Assembly: GCF_006386545.1 (NCBI RefSeq)
Contig: NZ_SWAR01000008.1
Location: 62,001-126,000, forward strand
From: Methylibium rhizosphaerae
Lineage (GTDB): Bacteria; Pseudomonadota; Gammaproteobacteria; Burkholderiales; Burkholderiaceae_C
Direction: 5' to 3'
Length of the DNA stretch: 64,000 bases
Below the pieces are notes generated by a model. The model had not been told where the DNA came from. It searched no databases and worked only from the letters and a program-made list of their open reading frames with translations. Both the position numbers and the translations under genes were made by a program. Numbering within the stretch: the first letter of the stretch is position 1; every line of letters starts with the position of its first letter. Positions 40,338 through 48,039 of this stretch are shown one piece after another.

Positions 40338-40835
40338 ATGGCGCCGGTGGGTTGGATCGACATCGCGCTGATCTCGGTGCTGGGCCTTTCGGTGCTGGTC
40401 GGCCTGTTGCGGGGCTTCCTGTACGAGGTGCTGTCGCTGCTCGGCTGGGTGATCGCCTATTTCGCGGCCCAGTGGCTGACCCCGGTGGTGGCGCCGTCGC
40501 TGCCGGTCGGCGCACCGGGCTCGGCCTTGAATGCTGGCGCCGCGTTCGCATGTAGCTTCGTCGTGGTGCTGCTGGGCTGGGGCTTTTTGACGTGGCTGAT
40601 CCAGAAGCTGGTGCAGGCGTCGCCGCTGAGCGTCGCCGACCGCCTGCTGGGTGCGGTCTTCGGGCTGGCGCGTGGTGTATTGATCGGGCTCGTGGCCGTG
40701 ACGCTTGCAGGGATGACGCCGCTGGCCAAAACTGATGCGTGGCACGACTCGTTCGGGGTGGCGCTGCTGCAGGCAGGGCTCAAGGCACTCAAGCCGATGC
40801 TGCCCGACGAGGTGGTGCGTCACTTGCCGGCCTGA
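40338..40835 (+). CDS. cvpA: CvpA-family membrane protein
   Basis: The 165-residue protein has four predicted membrane helices, beginning with WIDIALISVLGLSVLVGLLR and including GFLYEVLSLLGWVIAYF. In E. coli cvpA precedes purF and affects colicin V production and envelope stress resistance; the mechanism is unclear. Here too it is next to purF. It starts 4 nt after the SPOR gene stop. Confidence 0.9.
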   Translation: MAPVGWIDIALISVLGLSVLVGLLRGFLYEVLSLLGWVIAYFAAQWLTPVVAPSLPVGAPGSALNAGAAFACSFVVVLLGWGFLTWLIQKLVQASPLSVADRLLGAVFGLARGVLIGLVAVTLAGMTPLAKTDAWHDSFGVALLQAGLKALKPMLPDEVVRHLPA

Positions 40836-40888
40836 TCGGCCAGCGCTCGTCTCTGTCTCTGGATCTGATCGTTGTTGTGGGGTGAAGT

Positions 40889-42406
40889 ATGTGTGGCATC
40901 GTCGGTGTGATCTCGAAGGCGCCGGTCAACCAGCTGATCTATGACGCGCTGCTGCTGCTGCAGCACCGCGGCCAGGACGCAGCCGGCATCGTGACCGCCG
41001 TTGGAACCAAGTTCTTCATGCACAAGGCGCGCGGCATGGTGCGCGACGTGTTCCGTACCCGCAACATGCGGGCGCTGCCGGGCACGGTGGGCCTGGGCCA
41101 GGTCCGCTATCCCACGGCGGGCAACGCCTACAACGAGGAAGAGGCCCAGCCCTTCTACGTGAACGCGCCGTTCGGCCTGGTGCTGGTGCACAACGGCAAC
41201 CTCACCAACGCACACCTGCTGAAGCAGGAGCTGTTCGCGATCGACCGGCGGCACATCAACACCGAAAGCGATTCCGAGGTGCTGCTCAACGTGCTGGCGC
41301 ACGAGCTCGAACTTGCGGCGCGCGACCTGCCCAAGCTCACGCCGGCCGAGATCTTCAAGGCGGTGCGTGTGGTGCATCGCAGGCTGAAGGGTTCGTATGC
41401 GGTGGTGTGCCTGATCGCCGGCTACGGCCTGCTGGCCTTCCGCGACCCGCATGGCATTCGCCCGCTGTGCATCGGCGAGGCCGATCTGCCCGACGGCAAG
41501 GAAGTCATGGTGGCCAGCGAGTCGGTCACGCTCGAAGGCACGGGCCACAAGCTGCTGCGGGACGTCGCGCCCGGTGAAGCGGTGTTCGTCGACCTCGACG
41601 GCCGCATCCACACCCAGCAGTGTTCCGACCATGCAAGCCTCAGCCCCTGCATGTTCGAGTTCGTGTACCTCGCCCGGCCCGACTCGGTGATGGACGGCAT
41701 CTCGGTGTACCAGGCACGCCTCAACCTCGGCGAGACGCTGGCACAGCGGCTCATCTCCACCATGCCGCCGAACGAGATCGACGTGGTGATCCCGATCCCG
41801 GAGTCGAGCCGGCCGTCGGCCATGCAGCTCGCGCAGAAGATCGGCAAGCCGTATCGCGAAGGCTTCGTGAAGAACCGCTACGTCGGCCGCACCTTCATCA
41901 TGCCGGGGCAGGGCATGCGCAAGAAGTCGGTGCGCCAGAAGCTCAATGCCATCGGCTCGGAGTTCAAGGGCCGCAACGTGCTGCTGGTCGATGACTCCAT
42001 CGTGCGCGGCACGACCTCGAAGGAGATCGTGCAGATGGCCCGCGAAGCCGGTGCCCGAAAGGTCTACCTCGCGTCCGCGGCGCCGCCGGTGCGCTTCCCG
42101 AACGTGTACGGCATCGACATGCCGACCAAGAGCGAACTCATCGCGCATGACCGCACCATCGAGGAAATCCGCGAGTACATCGGTGCCGACGCGCTGATCT
42201 ACCAGGACGTTGCCGCCATGAAGCGAGCGGTCGGCTCGCTCAACACGGGGCTGGCGGGCTTCGAGGCGTCGTGCTTCGACGGCGTCTACATCACCGGCGA
42301 CGTGAGCCCGGACGACTTCGCGGCCATGGAAGCACAGCGCCGCAGCCAGTCCGAAGACGAAGAAGACTCCCGCTCGCGCCTGGCGCTGCAGAACGCGAAC
42401 GAATAG
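40889..42406 (+). CDS. purF: Amidophosphoribosyltransferase
   Basis: PurF makes phosphoribosylamine, the first committed purine intermediate. The 505 residues begin MCGIVGVIS; Cys2 becomes the N-terminal nucleophile of the glutaminase domain after loss of Met. The phosphoribosyltransferase half has RNVLLVDDSIVRGTTSKEIV near 365 and FIMPGQGMRKKSVRQKLN near 336. GGTGAAG precedes the start. Confidence 0.96.
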   Translation: MCGIVGVISKAPVNQLIYDALLLLQHRGQDAAGIVTAVGTKFFMHKARGMVRDVFRTRNMRALPGTVGLGQVRYPTAGNAYNEEEAQPFYVNAPFGLVLVHNGNLTNAHLLKQELFAIDRRHINTESDSEVLLNVLAHELELAARDLPKLTPAEIFKAVRVVHRRLKGSYAVVCLIAGYGLLAFRDPHGIRPLCIGEADLPDGKEVMVASESVTLEGTGHKLLRDVAPGEAVFVDLDGRIHTQQCSDHASLSPCMFEFVYLARPDSVMDGISVYQARLNLGETLAQRLISTMPPNEIDVVIPIPESSRPSAMQLAQKIGKPYREGFVKNRYVGRTFIMPGQGMRKKSVRQKLNAIGSEFKGRNVLLVDDSIVRGTTSKEIVQMAREAGARKVYLASAAPPVRFPNVYGIDMPTKSELIAHDRTIEEIREYIGADALIYQDVAAMKRAVGSLNTGLAGFEASCFDGVYITGDVSPDDFAAMEAQRRSQSEDEEDSRSRLALQNANE

Positions 42407-42439
42407 CCGAGCCGGCCGGTCGAAGGCCCCGCAACCAGC

Positions 42440-43840
42440 ATGAGCAACAACCAACACATCCGCACTCGCTTCGCGCCGTCGCCCACGGGCTTCATCCACC
42501 TGGGCAACATCCGCTCGGCGCTGTACCCCTGGGCCTTCGCGCGCGCCAAGCAGGGCACGTTCATCCTGCGCATCGAAGACACCGACCTCGAGCGTTCGTC
42601 GCAGGCGGCGGTGGACGTGATCGTCGAAGGCATGAAGTGGCTGGGCCTCGATCACGACGAAGGCCCGTTCTTCCAGATGCAGCGCATGGAGCGCTACAAG
42701 GAAGTGCTCAGGCAGATGCTCGAAGCGGGGCTCGCCTACCACTGCTACATGTCCACCACCGAGCTCGACGCACTGCGCGAGCGCCAGATGGCGGCCAAGC
42801 AGAAGCCCCGCTACGACGGCACCTGGCGACCCGAGCCCGGCAAGACCCTGCCGCCGGTCCCGGCCGGGGTGCAGCCGGTCGTCCGCTTCCGCAACCCCAT
42901 CGGCGGTTCGGTCGTGTGGGAGGACAAGGTCAAGGGCCGCATCGAGTTCAGCAACGACGAACTCGACGACCTCGTGATCGCCCGGCCCGACGGCACCCCC
43001 ACCTACAACTTCTGCGTGGTCGTCGACGACATCGACATGCGGATCACCCACGTGATCCGCGGCGATGACCACGTGAACAACACGCCGCGCCAGATCAACA
43101 TCTTCCGTGCGCTCGGCCAGGAGCCGCCGGTGTATGCGCACCTGCCCACCGTGCTCAACGAGCAGGGCGAGAAGATGAGCAAGCGCAACGGCGCCAAGCC
43201 CGTCACCCAGTACCGCGACGAAGGCTTCCTCGCCGACGCAGTGGTGAACTATCTCGCGCGGCTCGGCTGGAGCCATGGCGACGACGAGATCTTCTCGCGC
43301 GAGCAGTTCCTGCAATGGTTCGACCTCGACCATCTGGGCAAGAGCGCAGGGCAGTACGACGAGGCCAAGCTGCGCTGGGTGAATGCCCAGCACATGAAGA
43401 TGACCAGCGACACGGTGCTCGCATCGCTGGTGCAGGTGCAGCTCGACAAGCGCGGCATCACCGCGCCTGTGGACCAACGCCTGGCCGGCATGTGCGGTCT
43501 CTTCAAGGACCGCTGCTCCACCACGGTGGAACTCGCGGACTGGCTGGCGATGTATTTCGTCGCGACCTCGCCATCGGACGAAGACCGTGCCGCGCACGTG
43601 ACCGACGCGGTGAAGCCTGCGATCGCTGCACTGGCCGACCGGCTCGCGCATGCCGACTGGAACAAGGCGGCGATCAGCCAGGCCATCAAGGACACCATCG
43701 CCGAGCACAAGCTCAAGATGCCGCAGCTGGCGGTGCCGGTGCGCGTGCTGGTGTGCGGTCGTGCGCAGACGCCCTCGATCGACGCGGTGCTCGAACTCTT
43801 CTCACGCGATGAAGTCGTGACCCGCTTGCGCTCCGCGTAA
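42440..43840 (+). CDS. gltX: Glutamate-tRNA ligase
   Basis: GltX charges tRNA-Glu. The 466-residue class I synthetase has the HIGH-type loop [20 protein letters not shown] near 9, [10 protein letters not shown] near 43 and the KMSKR loop in [13 protein letters not shown] near 249. The tRNA-Glu gene it serves lies 180 bp downstream. The last codons contain the -35 box of the tRNA promoter. Confidence 0.95.
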   Translation: MSNNQHIRTRFAPSPTGFIHLGNIRSALYPWAFARAKQGTFILRIEDTDLERSSQAAVDVIVEGMKWLGLDHDEGPFFQMQRMERYKEVLRQMLEAGLAYHCYMSTTELDALRERQMAAKQKPRYDGTWRPEPGKTLPPVPAGVQPVVRFRNPIGGSVVWEDKVKGRIEFSNDELDDLVIARPDGTPTYNFCVVVDDIDMRITHVIRGDDHVNNTPRQINIFRALGQEPPVYAHLPTVLNEQGEKMSKRNGAKPVTQYRDEGFLADAVVNYLARLGWSHGDDEIFSREQFLQWFDLDHLGKSAGQYDEAKLRWVNAQHMKMTSDTVLASLVQVQLDKRGITAPVDQRLAGMCGLFKDRCSTTVELADWLAMYFVATSPSDEDRAAHVTDAVKPAIAALADRLAHADWNKAAISQAIKDTIAEHKLKMPQLAVPVRVLVCGRAQTPSIDAVLELFSRDEVVTRLRSA

Positions 43841-43855
43841 AAAGCGGTATATACT
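43826..43855 (+). promoter_or_regulatory. Promoter of the tRNA-Ala/Glu/Asp cluster
   Basis: TTGCGC (43826-43831) and TATACT (43850-43855) are separated by 18 bp. The -35 box lies inside the end of gltX and the -10 box just after its stop. The AT-rich -10 stands out in this GC-rich DNA and lies 59 bp before tRNA-Ala. No terminator precedes it, so read-through from gltX is also possible. Confidence 0.65.
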
Positions 43856-43913
43856 CTCCGTCTCGCTTGAACAGCGCGCTTCACGGAGTAAAAACCATGA
43901 AGCAAACCCATAA

Positions 43914-43989
<76 letters not shown>

Positions 43990-44022
43990 AATGGAAGCGC
44001 AGTTCAAGTCGACGAAGAACAT

Positions 44023-44098
44023 GACCCCTTCGTCTAGAGGCCTAGGACACGACCCTTTCACGGTTGTAACAGGGGTTCGAATCCCCTAGGGGTCGCCA
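44023..44098 (+). tRNA. tRNA-Glu(TTC)
   Basis: Acceptor GACCCCT pairs with AGGGGTC. The anticodon stem CGACC/GGTTG holds loop CTTTCAC with anticodon TTC. The T arm is AGGGG-TTCGAAT-CCCCT, and CCA is encoded. It lies 33 nt after tRNA-Ala. Confidence 0.97.
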
Positions 44099-44147
44099 AG
44101 TTCGACGGTACTTGCCGCACTCAGTGCGCGAACACCGTCACCGACGC

Positions 44148-44224
44148 GGAGTGGTAGTTCAGTCGGTTAGAATACCGGCCTGTCACGCCGGGGGTCGCGG
44201 GTTCGAGTCCCGTCCACTCCGCCA
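44148..44224 (+). tRNA. tRNA-Asp(GTC)
   Basis: Acceptor GGAGTGG pairs with CCACTCC. The anticodon is GTC within CTGTCAC, the T loop is TTCGAGT and CCA is encoded. It lies 49 nt after tRNA-Glu and is followed by a terminator, closing the tRNA transcript. Confidence 0.97.
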
Positions 44225-44233
44225 CAAATCCAG

Positions 44234-44274
44234 ACGGGGCAATCACTTTACGGTGGTTGCCCCGTTTGCCTTTT
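44234..44274 (+). terminator. Terminator after the tRNA cluster
   Basis: ACGGGGCAATCAC (44234-44246) pairs with GTGGTTGCCCCGT (44253-44265) with one G-T pair, followed by TTGCCTTTT. It lies 9 nt after tRNA-Asp. Confidence 0.85.
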
Positions 44275-44291
44275 GGACTTTGGAGTCGGTC

Positions 44292-44882
44292 TTGGAATAC
44301 GGATCCATCCGGGCGGAGGTCGAGGGCCTTCTCGCGAAGTACCTGCGTCACTTCGTTGGTGAGCACCACCGCTTCGGTTTGCTCCAGCGCCAGCTCGCCA
44401 GCGGTGAGAACCTCTTCATCCGGTCAAACATGACGGGCCACCTCACCAGCAGCGTGGCAGTGCTCAATCCGGGCGGCACGAAGATCCTGCTCATCGAGCA
44501 CGCGTTCCTCCGCAAGTGGCTGACGCCCGGCGGTCACTACGAGGGCGGAACGGTCTGGGAGTCAGCGCTGCGCGAAGTCCGCGAGGAGACCGGCGTCGCC
44601 GATGCGCAGGCGCATCCCTGGTCGCTGGCCCACGGCATCCCGCTCGACATCGACAGCCACGACATCCCTGCGAACCCGGCCAAGGGGGAAGGTCCGCACG
44701 TCCATCACGACTTCCAGTTCCTGGCCGTGGCGCCCGAGCATCTTGAACTGCAAGCGCAGCTCGAGGAGGTTCACGCCGCGAAGTGGGCGCCGGTGGAGCA
44801 ACTGGCGAGCTCGACAGATTCGCGGGTGCGCCGCGTCCTTGAAAAGCTGCATGGCGTCGGGGCCATTCCTCGGTGGCCATGA
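44292..44882 (+). CDS. NUDIX hydrolase
   Basis: NUDIX enzymes cleave nucleoside diphosphates linked to another group. The 196-residue protein has the box GGHYEGGTVWESALREVREETG near 82; the REVREETGV metal-binding half is intact, but the Glu expected seven residues before it is Gly. HHDFQFLAV near 142 and EVHAAKWAP near 161 also fit the fold. I chose TTG at 44292 because GGAG lies 6 nt upstream; open frame to the left runs back through the tRNA-Asp gene and cannot be coding there. By eye it is less GC-rich than its neighbours, which may mean transfer. The substrate is unknown. Confidence 0.75.
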   Translation: MEYGSIRAEVEGLLAKYLRHFVGEHHRFGLLQRQLASGENLFIRSNMTGHLTSSVAVLNPGGTKILLIEHAFLRKWLTPGGHYEGGTVWESALREVREETGVADAQAHPWSLAHGIPLDIDSHDIPANPAKGEGPHVHHDFQFLAVAPEHLELQAQLEEVHAAKWAPVEQLASSTDSRVRRVLEKLHGVGAIPRWP

Positions 44883-45010
44883 GCTTCGGACCATGAGCGA
44901 GGGCGCCGCCAGGCATACCCTGGCCTGAGGTATCGACGGCTCAGCCCGAACGAACGGAGAGAGTGGCCGCTCCTCGCGAGCAAGGCGCCAGGCCCACAGG
45001 CGAGGCGCCC

Positions 45011-45024
45011 TTGACGCGCGTCAA
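45011..45024 (+). promoter_or_regulatory. CRP/FNR-type box before the universal stress protein gene
   Basis: TTGACGCGCGTCAA is a perfect palindrome of TTGAC-N4-GTCAA form. It lies 47 bp before the ATG at 45071. CAAGAT at 45047-45052 is at the distance expected for the -10 of a promoter activated from -41.5. It is the first of five such boxes between here and 62032. Confidence 0.7.
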
Positions 45025-45070
45025 ACGTGCCGGGGCGGTGCGCACGCAAGATGCCTCCCATCCCCGACGA

Positions 45071-45520
45071 ATGACGACCATGTATCGCCATCTGCTCGTG
45101 CCGGTGGACGGCACGTTGTTCTCAGAGACCGCCATGCGCAGCGGCGTGCAGCTGGCCCATGCCATGGCGGCCCGCGTCACCGGCCTCATCGTCGAGCCCG
45201 AGGCATCGCTGGGCTCGGGCCATTCGGCTTCGCACTACCTCGAAACGCTGCACGAACACGCCGGCCAGCAGCTGCGGCATGCCAGCCAGGTCATGTCGCG
45301 CTTCGCGGCCATGGCGCAGGCGCAGGGCGTGCCATTCAGCGGCCACTACGTGTGCACCGGTCACATCGAAGACGCCATTGCCCAGATCGCGCGCCGCGAA
45401 GGCTGTGACCTGGTGGTGATGAGCACGCACGCACGCACCGGCCTGGACGGCGTGCTCAAGGGCTCGCGGACCAAGGGCGTGCTCGCCCGCACGCAGCTGC
45501 CGGTGCTGGTGCTGCGCTGA
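45071..45520 (+). CDS. Universal stress protein (UspA family)
   Basis: The 149-residue protein starts MTTMYRHLLVPVDGTLFSET, the normal UspA opening with the Asp of the nucleotide site. It ends with CDLVVMSTHARTGLDGVLKG and LPVLVLR, the family C-terminus. Usp genes are frequent members of anaerobic (FNR/ANR-type) regulons, and an FNR-type box lies upstream. The ATG at 45080 is an alternative start. The protease, MBL and PatZ-like genes follow closely, so one transcript is likely. Confidence 0.85.
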   Translation: MTTMYRHLLVPVDGTLFSETAMRSGVQLAHAMAARVTGLIVEPEASLGSGHSASHYLETLHEHAGQQLRHASQVMSRFAAMAQAQGVPFSGHYVCTGHIEDAIAQIARREGCDLVVMSTHARTGLDGVLKGSRTKGVLARTQLPVLVLR

Positions 45521-45544
45521 AGAGACCCCACACAAGGACCTCGC

Positions 45545-46942
45545 ATGAACACCCCACCTGACACTTCGGCGCAGCTCACCTTCCTCGGCGCCGCCGGCAC
45601 CGTGACCGGTTCGCGCTACCTGCTCGAGGCGGCGGGCCACCGGGTGCTGGTGGACTGCGGCCTGTTCCAGGGCTACAAGACGCTGCGCATGCGCAACTGG
45701 GAACCGCTGCCCGTGGGCGCGCGCCACATCGACGCGGTGGTCCTCACCCATGCGCACCTCGACCACAGCGGCTACCTGCCGCGGCTGGTGCGCGACGGCT
45801 TCAAGGGCCGGGTGTGGTGCACGCCGGCCACGCGCGCGCTGTGCGAGGTGCTGCTGCCCGATTCCGGCCACCTGCAGGAAGAAGATGCGGCCTTCGCCAA
45901 CCGGCATGGCTTCTCCAAGCACAAGCCTGCCGAGCCGCTCTATACCCGGGCGGACGCCCTCGCCAGTCTGGAGCGTTTCGAGACGGTGCCGTTCGGCCAG
46001 GGCTTCGAGCCGGCCCCCGGCATGCAGGTGCGGCTCGCTCCTCAGGGGCACATCCTGGGCGCCGCCAGCGCGCGCTTCGAGCTGGCAGGCACCAGCATCA
46101 CCTTCAGCGGCGACATCGGCCGGCCGCACGACCCCATCATGCGGCCGCCGCAGCCTCTGCAGGCCTGCGACTGGCTCGTCACCGAATCCACCTACGGCGA
46201 CCGCGAACACCTGGCCGAAAACCTGGAGGACGCACTCGGCGCGGTGATCCGCCGCGTGGCCGCACATGGGGGCGTGGTGGTGATCCCGGCCTTCGCCGTG
46301 GCGCGCGCGCAGGCGCTGCTGCACCACATCGCGAGGCTGCGCCAGCGCGAGGCGATCCCGCACCTGCCGGTGTATCTGGACAGCCCGATGGCCATCGACG
46401 TGACCGGGCTCTACAAGCACTTCCGGCGCGAACACCGGCTCAGTGACGAGGAATGCCATGCCATGTGCGGCGGCGCGACCTTCGTGCGCACGGTCGAAGA
46501 CTCGAAGCGGCTGAGCGCGCGGCGCGGGCCGATGGTCATCGTCTCGGCCAGCGGCATGGCCACCGGCGGGCGGGTGCTGCACCACCTCAAGGCCTTCGCG
46601 TCCGACCACCGCAATGCCATCGTGCTGGCCGGCTACCAGGTGCCCGGCACACGAGGGGCCACGCTGGCCGCCGGCGCGCCCAGCGTACGCATCCACGGCA
46701 TCGACGTGCCGGTGCGGGCCGAGGTGGTGCAGCTCGAAGGCGCCTCTGCACATGCCGATGCGAGCGAGATCATGGACTGGCTGCGCACCGCGCCGCAGGC
46801 GCCGCGCGGCGTGTTCGTCACGCATGGCGAGGCGGGCGCCGCCGACGCGCTGCGCCAGCGCATCGAGCGCGAGCTCGGCTGGTCGGCGCGGGTGCCGATG
46901 TTCCGCGACCGCATCGACCTGGGCAGCGGGGCGTGGTCGTGA
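45545..46942 (+). CDS. Metallo-beta-lactamase/beta-CASP RNase-like hydrolase
   Basis: The 465-residue protein has the di-zinc motif LTHAHLDHSGYLPRL near residue 64. The beta-CASP insert follows, with GHILGAASARFEL near 163, SGDIGRPHDP near 183, VIPAFAVARAQALLHH near 244 and VSASGMATGGRVLHHL near 333. The layout matches prokaryotic RNA exonuclease/mRNA 3'-processing homologues (YsH1/CPSF73-like). It lies 24 nt after the usp gene, and its stop overlaps the next GTG start by 4 nt. A role in RNA turnover during anaerobiosis is plausible but inferred. Confidence 0.85.
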   Translation: MNTPPDTSAQLTFLGAAGTVTGSRYLLEAAGHRVLVDCGLFQGYKTLRMRNWEPLPVGARHIDAVVLTHAHLDHSGYLPRLVRDGFKGRVWCTPATRALCEVLLPDSGHLQEEDAAFANRHGFSKHKPAEPLYTRADALASLERFETVPFGQGFEPAPGMQVRLAPQGHILGAASARFELAGTSITFSGDIGRPHDPIMRPPQPLQACDWLVTESTYGDREHLAENLEDALGAVIRRVAAHGGVVVIPAFAVARAQALLHHIARLRQREAIPHLPVYLDSPMAIDVTGLYKHFRREHRLSDEECHAMCGGATFVRTVEDSKRLSARRGPMVIVSASGMATGGRVLHHLKAFASDHRNAIVLAGYQVPGTRGATLAAGAPSVRIHGIDVPVRAEVVQLEGASAHADASEIMDWLRTAPQAPRGVFVTHGEAGAADALRQRIERELGWSARVPMFRDRIDLGSGAWS

Positions 46943-48039
46943 GCCTGTGGCCGCTCGCCTCGCGGGCGTGGCTGGCAGCAGCCTTCGCCAGCATGCCGGC
47001 CGCCTGCGCCACGTGGCAGCCGGCCCCGCAGCCATCGGCTGTCGTCTCGTTGGCAGCGCCCGGTCCGGCCGACTTCGCCGAGGCGGTCAACCGCGGCGTT
47101 CATGCCGCGGTGGGCGTCTACGGCGTCGGCAAGAAGCTCAACCTGGCCGATGCCGACCCGGTGTCGCGGCCGGCCATCGGCATGGCGCCCGAACAGCTCC
47201 AACCCGACCCCGGAACAGGCGACCCGGCGTCCATCGGCTCGGGATTCTTCGTCGACGCGCAGGGCTACCTGGTCACCGCGGCGCACGTGGTCACCAGCGT
47301 GCAGTCCATCGTGGTCAAGCTGGCCGACCAGCGCGTGCTGGCCGCGCAGCTGGTGGGGGTGGATGAAGACGCCGACATCGCGCTGCTGAAGGTGCCGCTG
47401 GCCGAGCCCATCGTGCCGCGCTTCGGCAGCTCGCTGTCGCTGAGCCCGGGCGACTGGGTGCTGGCGCTGGGGGAGCCCTACGGGCTGGAGCGCACCGTGG
47501 TCGCCGGCATCGTGGGCGGTGCGCGCCGACATTTCATCGAAGACAGCGATGTGCTGTTCATCCAGGCCGACCTGGCGCTCAACCCGGGCAACTCCGGCGG
47601 GCCGCTGCTCGACACCTCCGGCGCCATCGTCGGCATGAATTCGCGCATCGTGGTGGGCGGCATCGGCGCACCGGGCGTGGCGCTTGCCATCCCCATCGAG
47701 ATCGTCCTGCAGCTGGCCGCCGAGCTGCGCAGCGGCGGCGGCCGCCAGCGGCCACGGCTGGGCGCGGCGTTCGAAGATGTGCCGCCGCAGCTGGCGCTGG
47801 CCGCCGGCCGGCACTACAGCAGCGGCGCGCTCGTGAAGGCGGTGTCGCCTGGCAGCCTGGCCGAACGCCTGGGCCTGAAGGCGGGCGACATCGTGGTCGG
47901 CATGAACCGCCTGCCGGTGGGCGACAGCGCCGAGCTGGTGCGGCTGCTGCTTGCGTGGCGCAGCGTGCCCGGCACGGTGATGACCGTGTACCGCGAAGGC
48001 GGCTATCGACAACTCGCATGGCCAGGGAGCCCGCATTGA
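46939..48039 (+). CDS. Trypsin-like serine protease with PDZ domain (HtrA/DegP-like lipoprotein)
   Basis: The 366-residue protein has a lipoprotein-like leader (AAAFASMPAAC), then a protease domain with His in LVTAAHVVTS near 114, Asp in DEDADIALLKV near 144 and Ser in NPGNSGGPLLD near 219, so the triad is complete. A PDZ domain covers about 280-360 (ALVKAVSPGSLAERLGLKAG). HtrA proteases degrade misfolded envelope proteins. The GTG start overlaps the MBL stop (GTGA), and its own stop overlaps the PatZ-like TTG, so it is tightly coupled on both sides. Confidence 0.85.
   Translation: MSLWPLASRAWLAAAFASMPAACATWQPAPQPSAVVSLAAPGPADFAEAVNRGVHAAVGVYGVGKKLNLADADPVSRPAIGMAPEQLQPDPGTGDPASIGSGFFVDAQGYLVTAAHVVTSVQSIVVKLADQRVLAAQLVGVDEDADIALLKVPLAEPIVPRFGSSLSLSPGDWVLALGEPYGLERTVVAGIVGGARRHFIEDSDVLFIQADLALNPGNSGGPLLDTSGAIVGMNSRIVVGGIGAPGVALAIPIEIVLQLAAELRSGGGRQRPRLGAAFEDVPPQLALAAGRHYSSGALVKAVSPGSLAERLGLKAGDIVVGMNRLPVGDSAELVRLLLAWRSVPGTVMTVYREGGYRQLAWPGSPH

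Noticed and set aside
42475-42520. gltX HIGH motif reads HLGN
   Set aside because: Variation at this motif is usual in GluRS and the KMSKR loop is intact, so I do not treat it as a defect.
40820-43708. A minus-strand frame of over 960 codons opposite purF and gltX
   Set aside because: The sense strand encodes two complete, well-known enzymes; the antisense translation is His/Arg/Leu-rich with no motif.
44148-44224. tRNA-Asp as an attachment site for the NUDIX gene
   Set aside because: No copy of the tRNA 3' end was found downstream within several kilobases.
44112-44291. Long 5' extension of the NUDIX frame
   Set aside because: It would run through tRNA-Asp and its terminator; the TTG at 44292 with GGAG is the better start.
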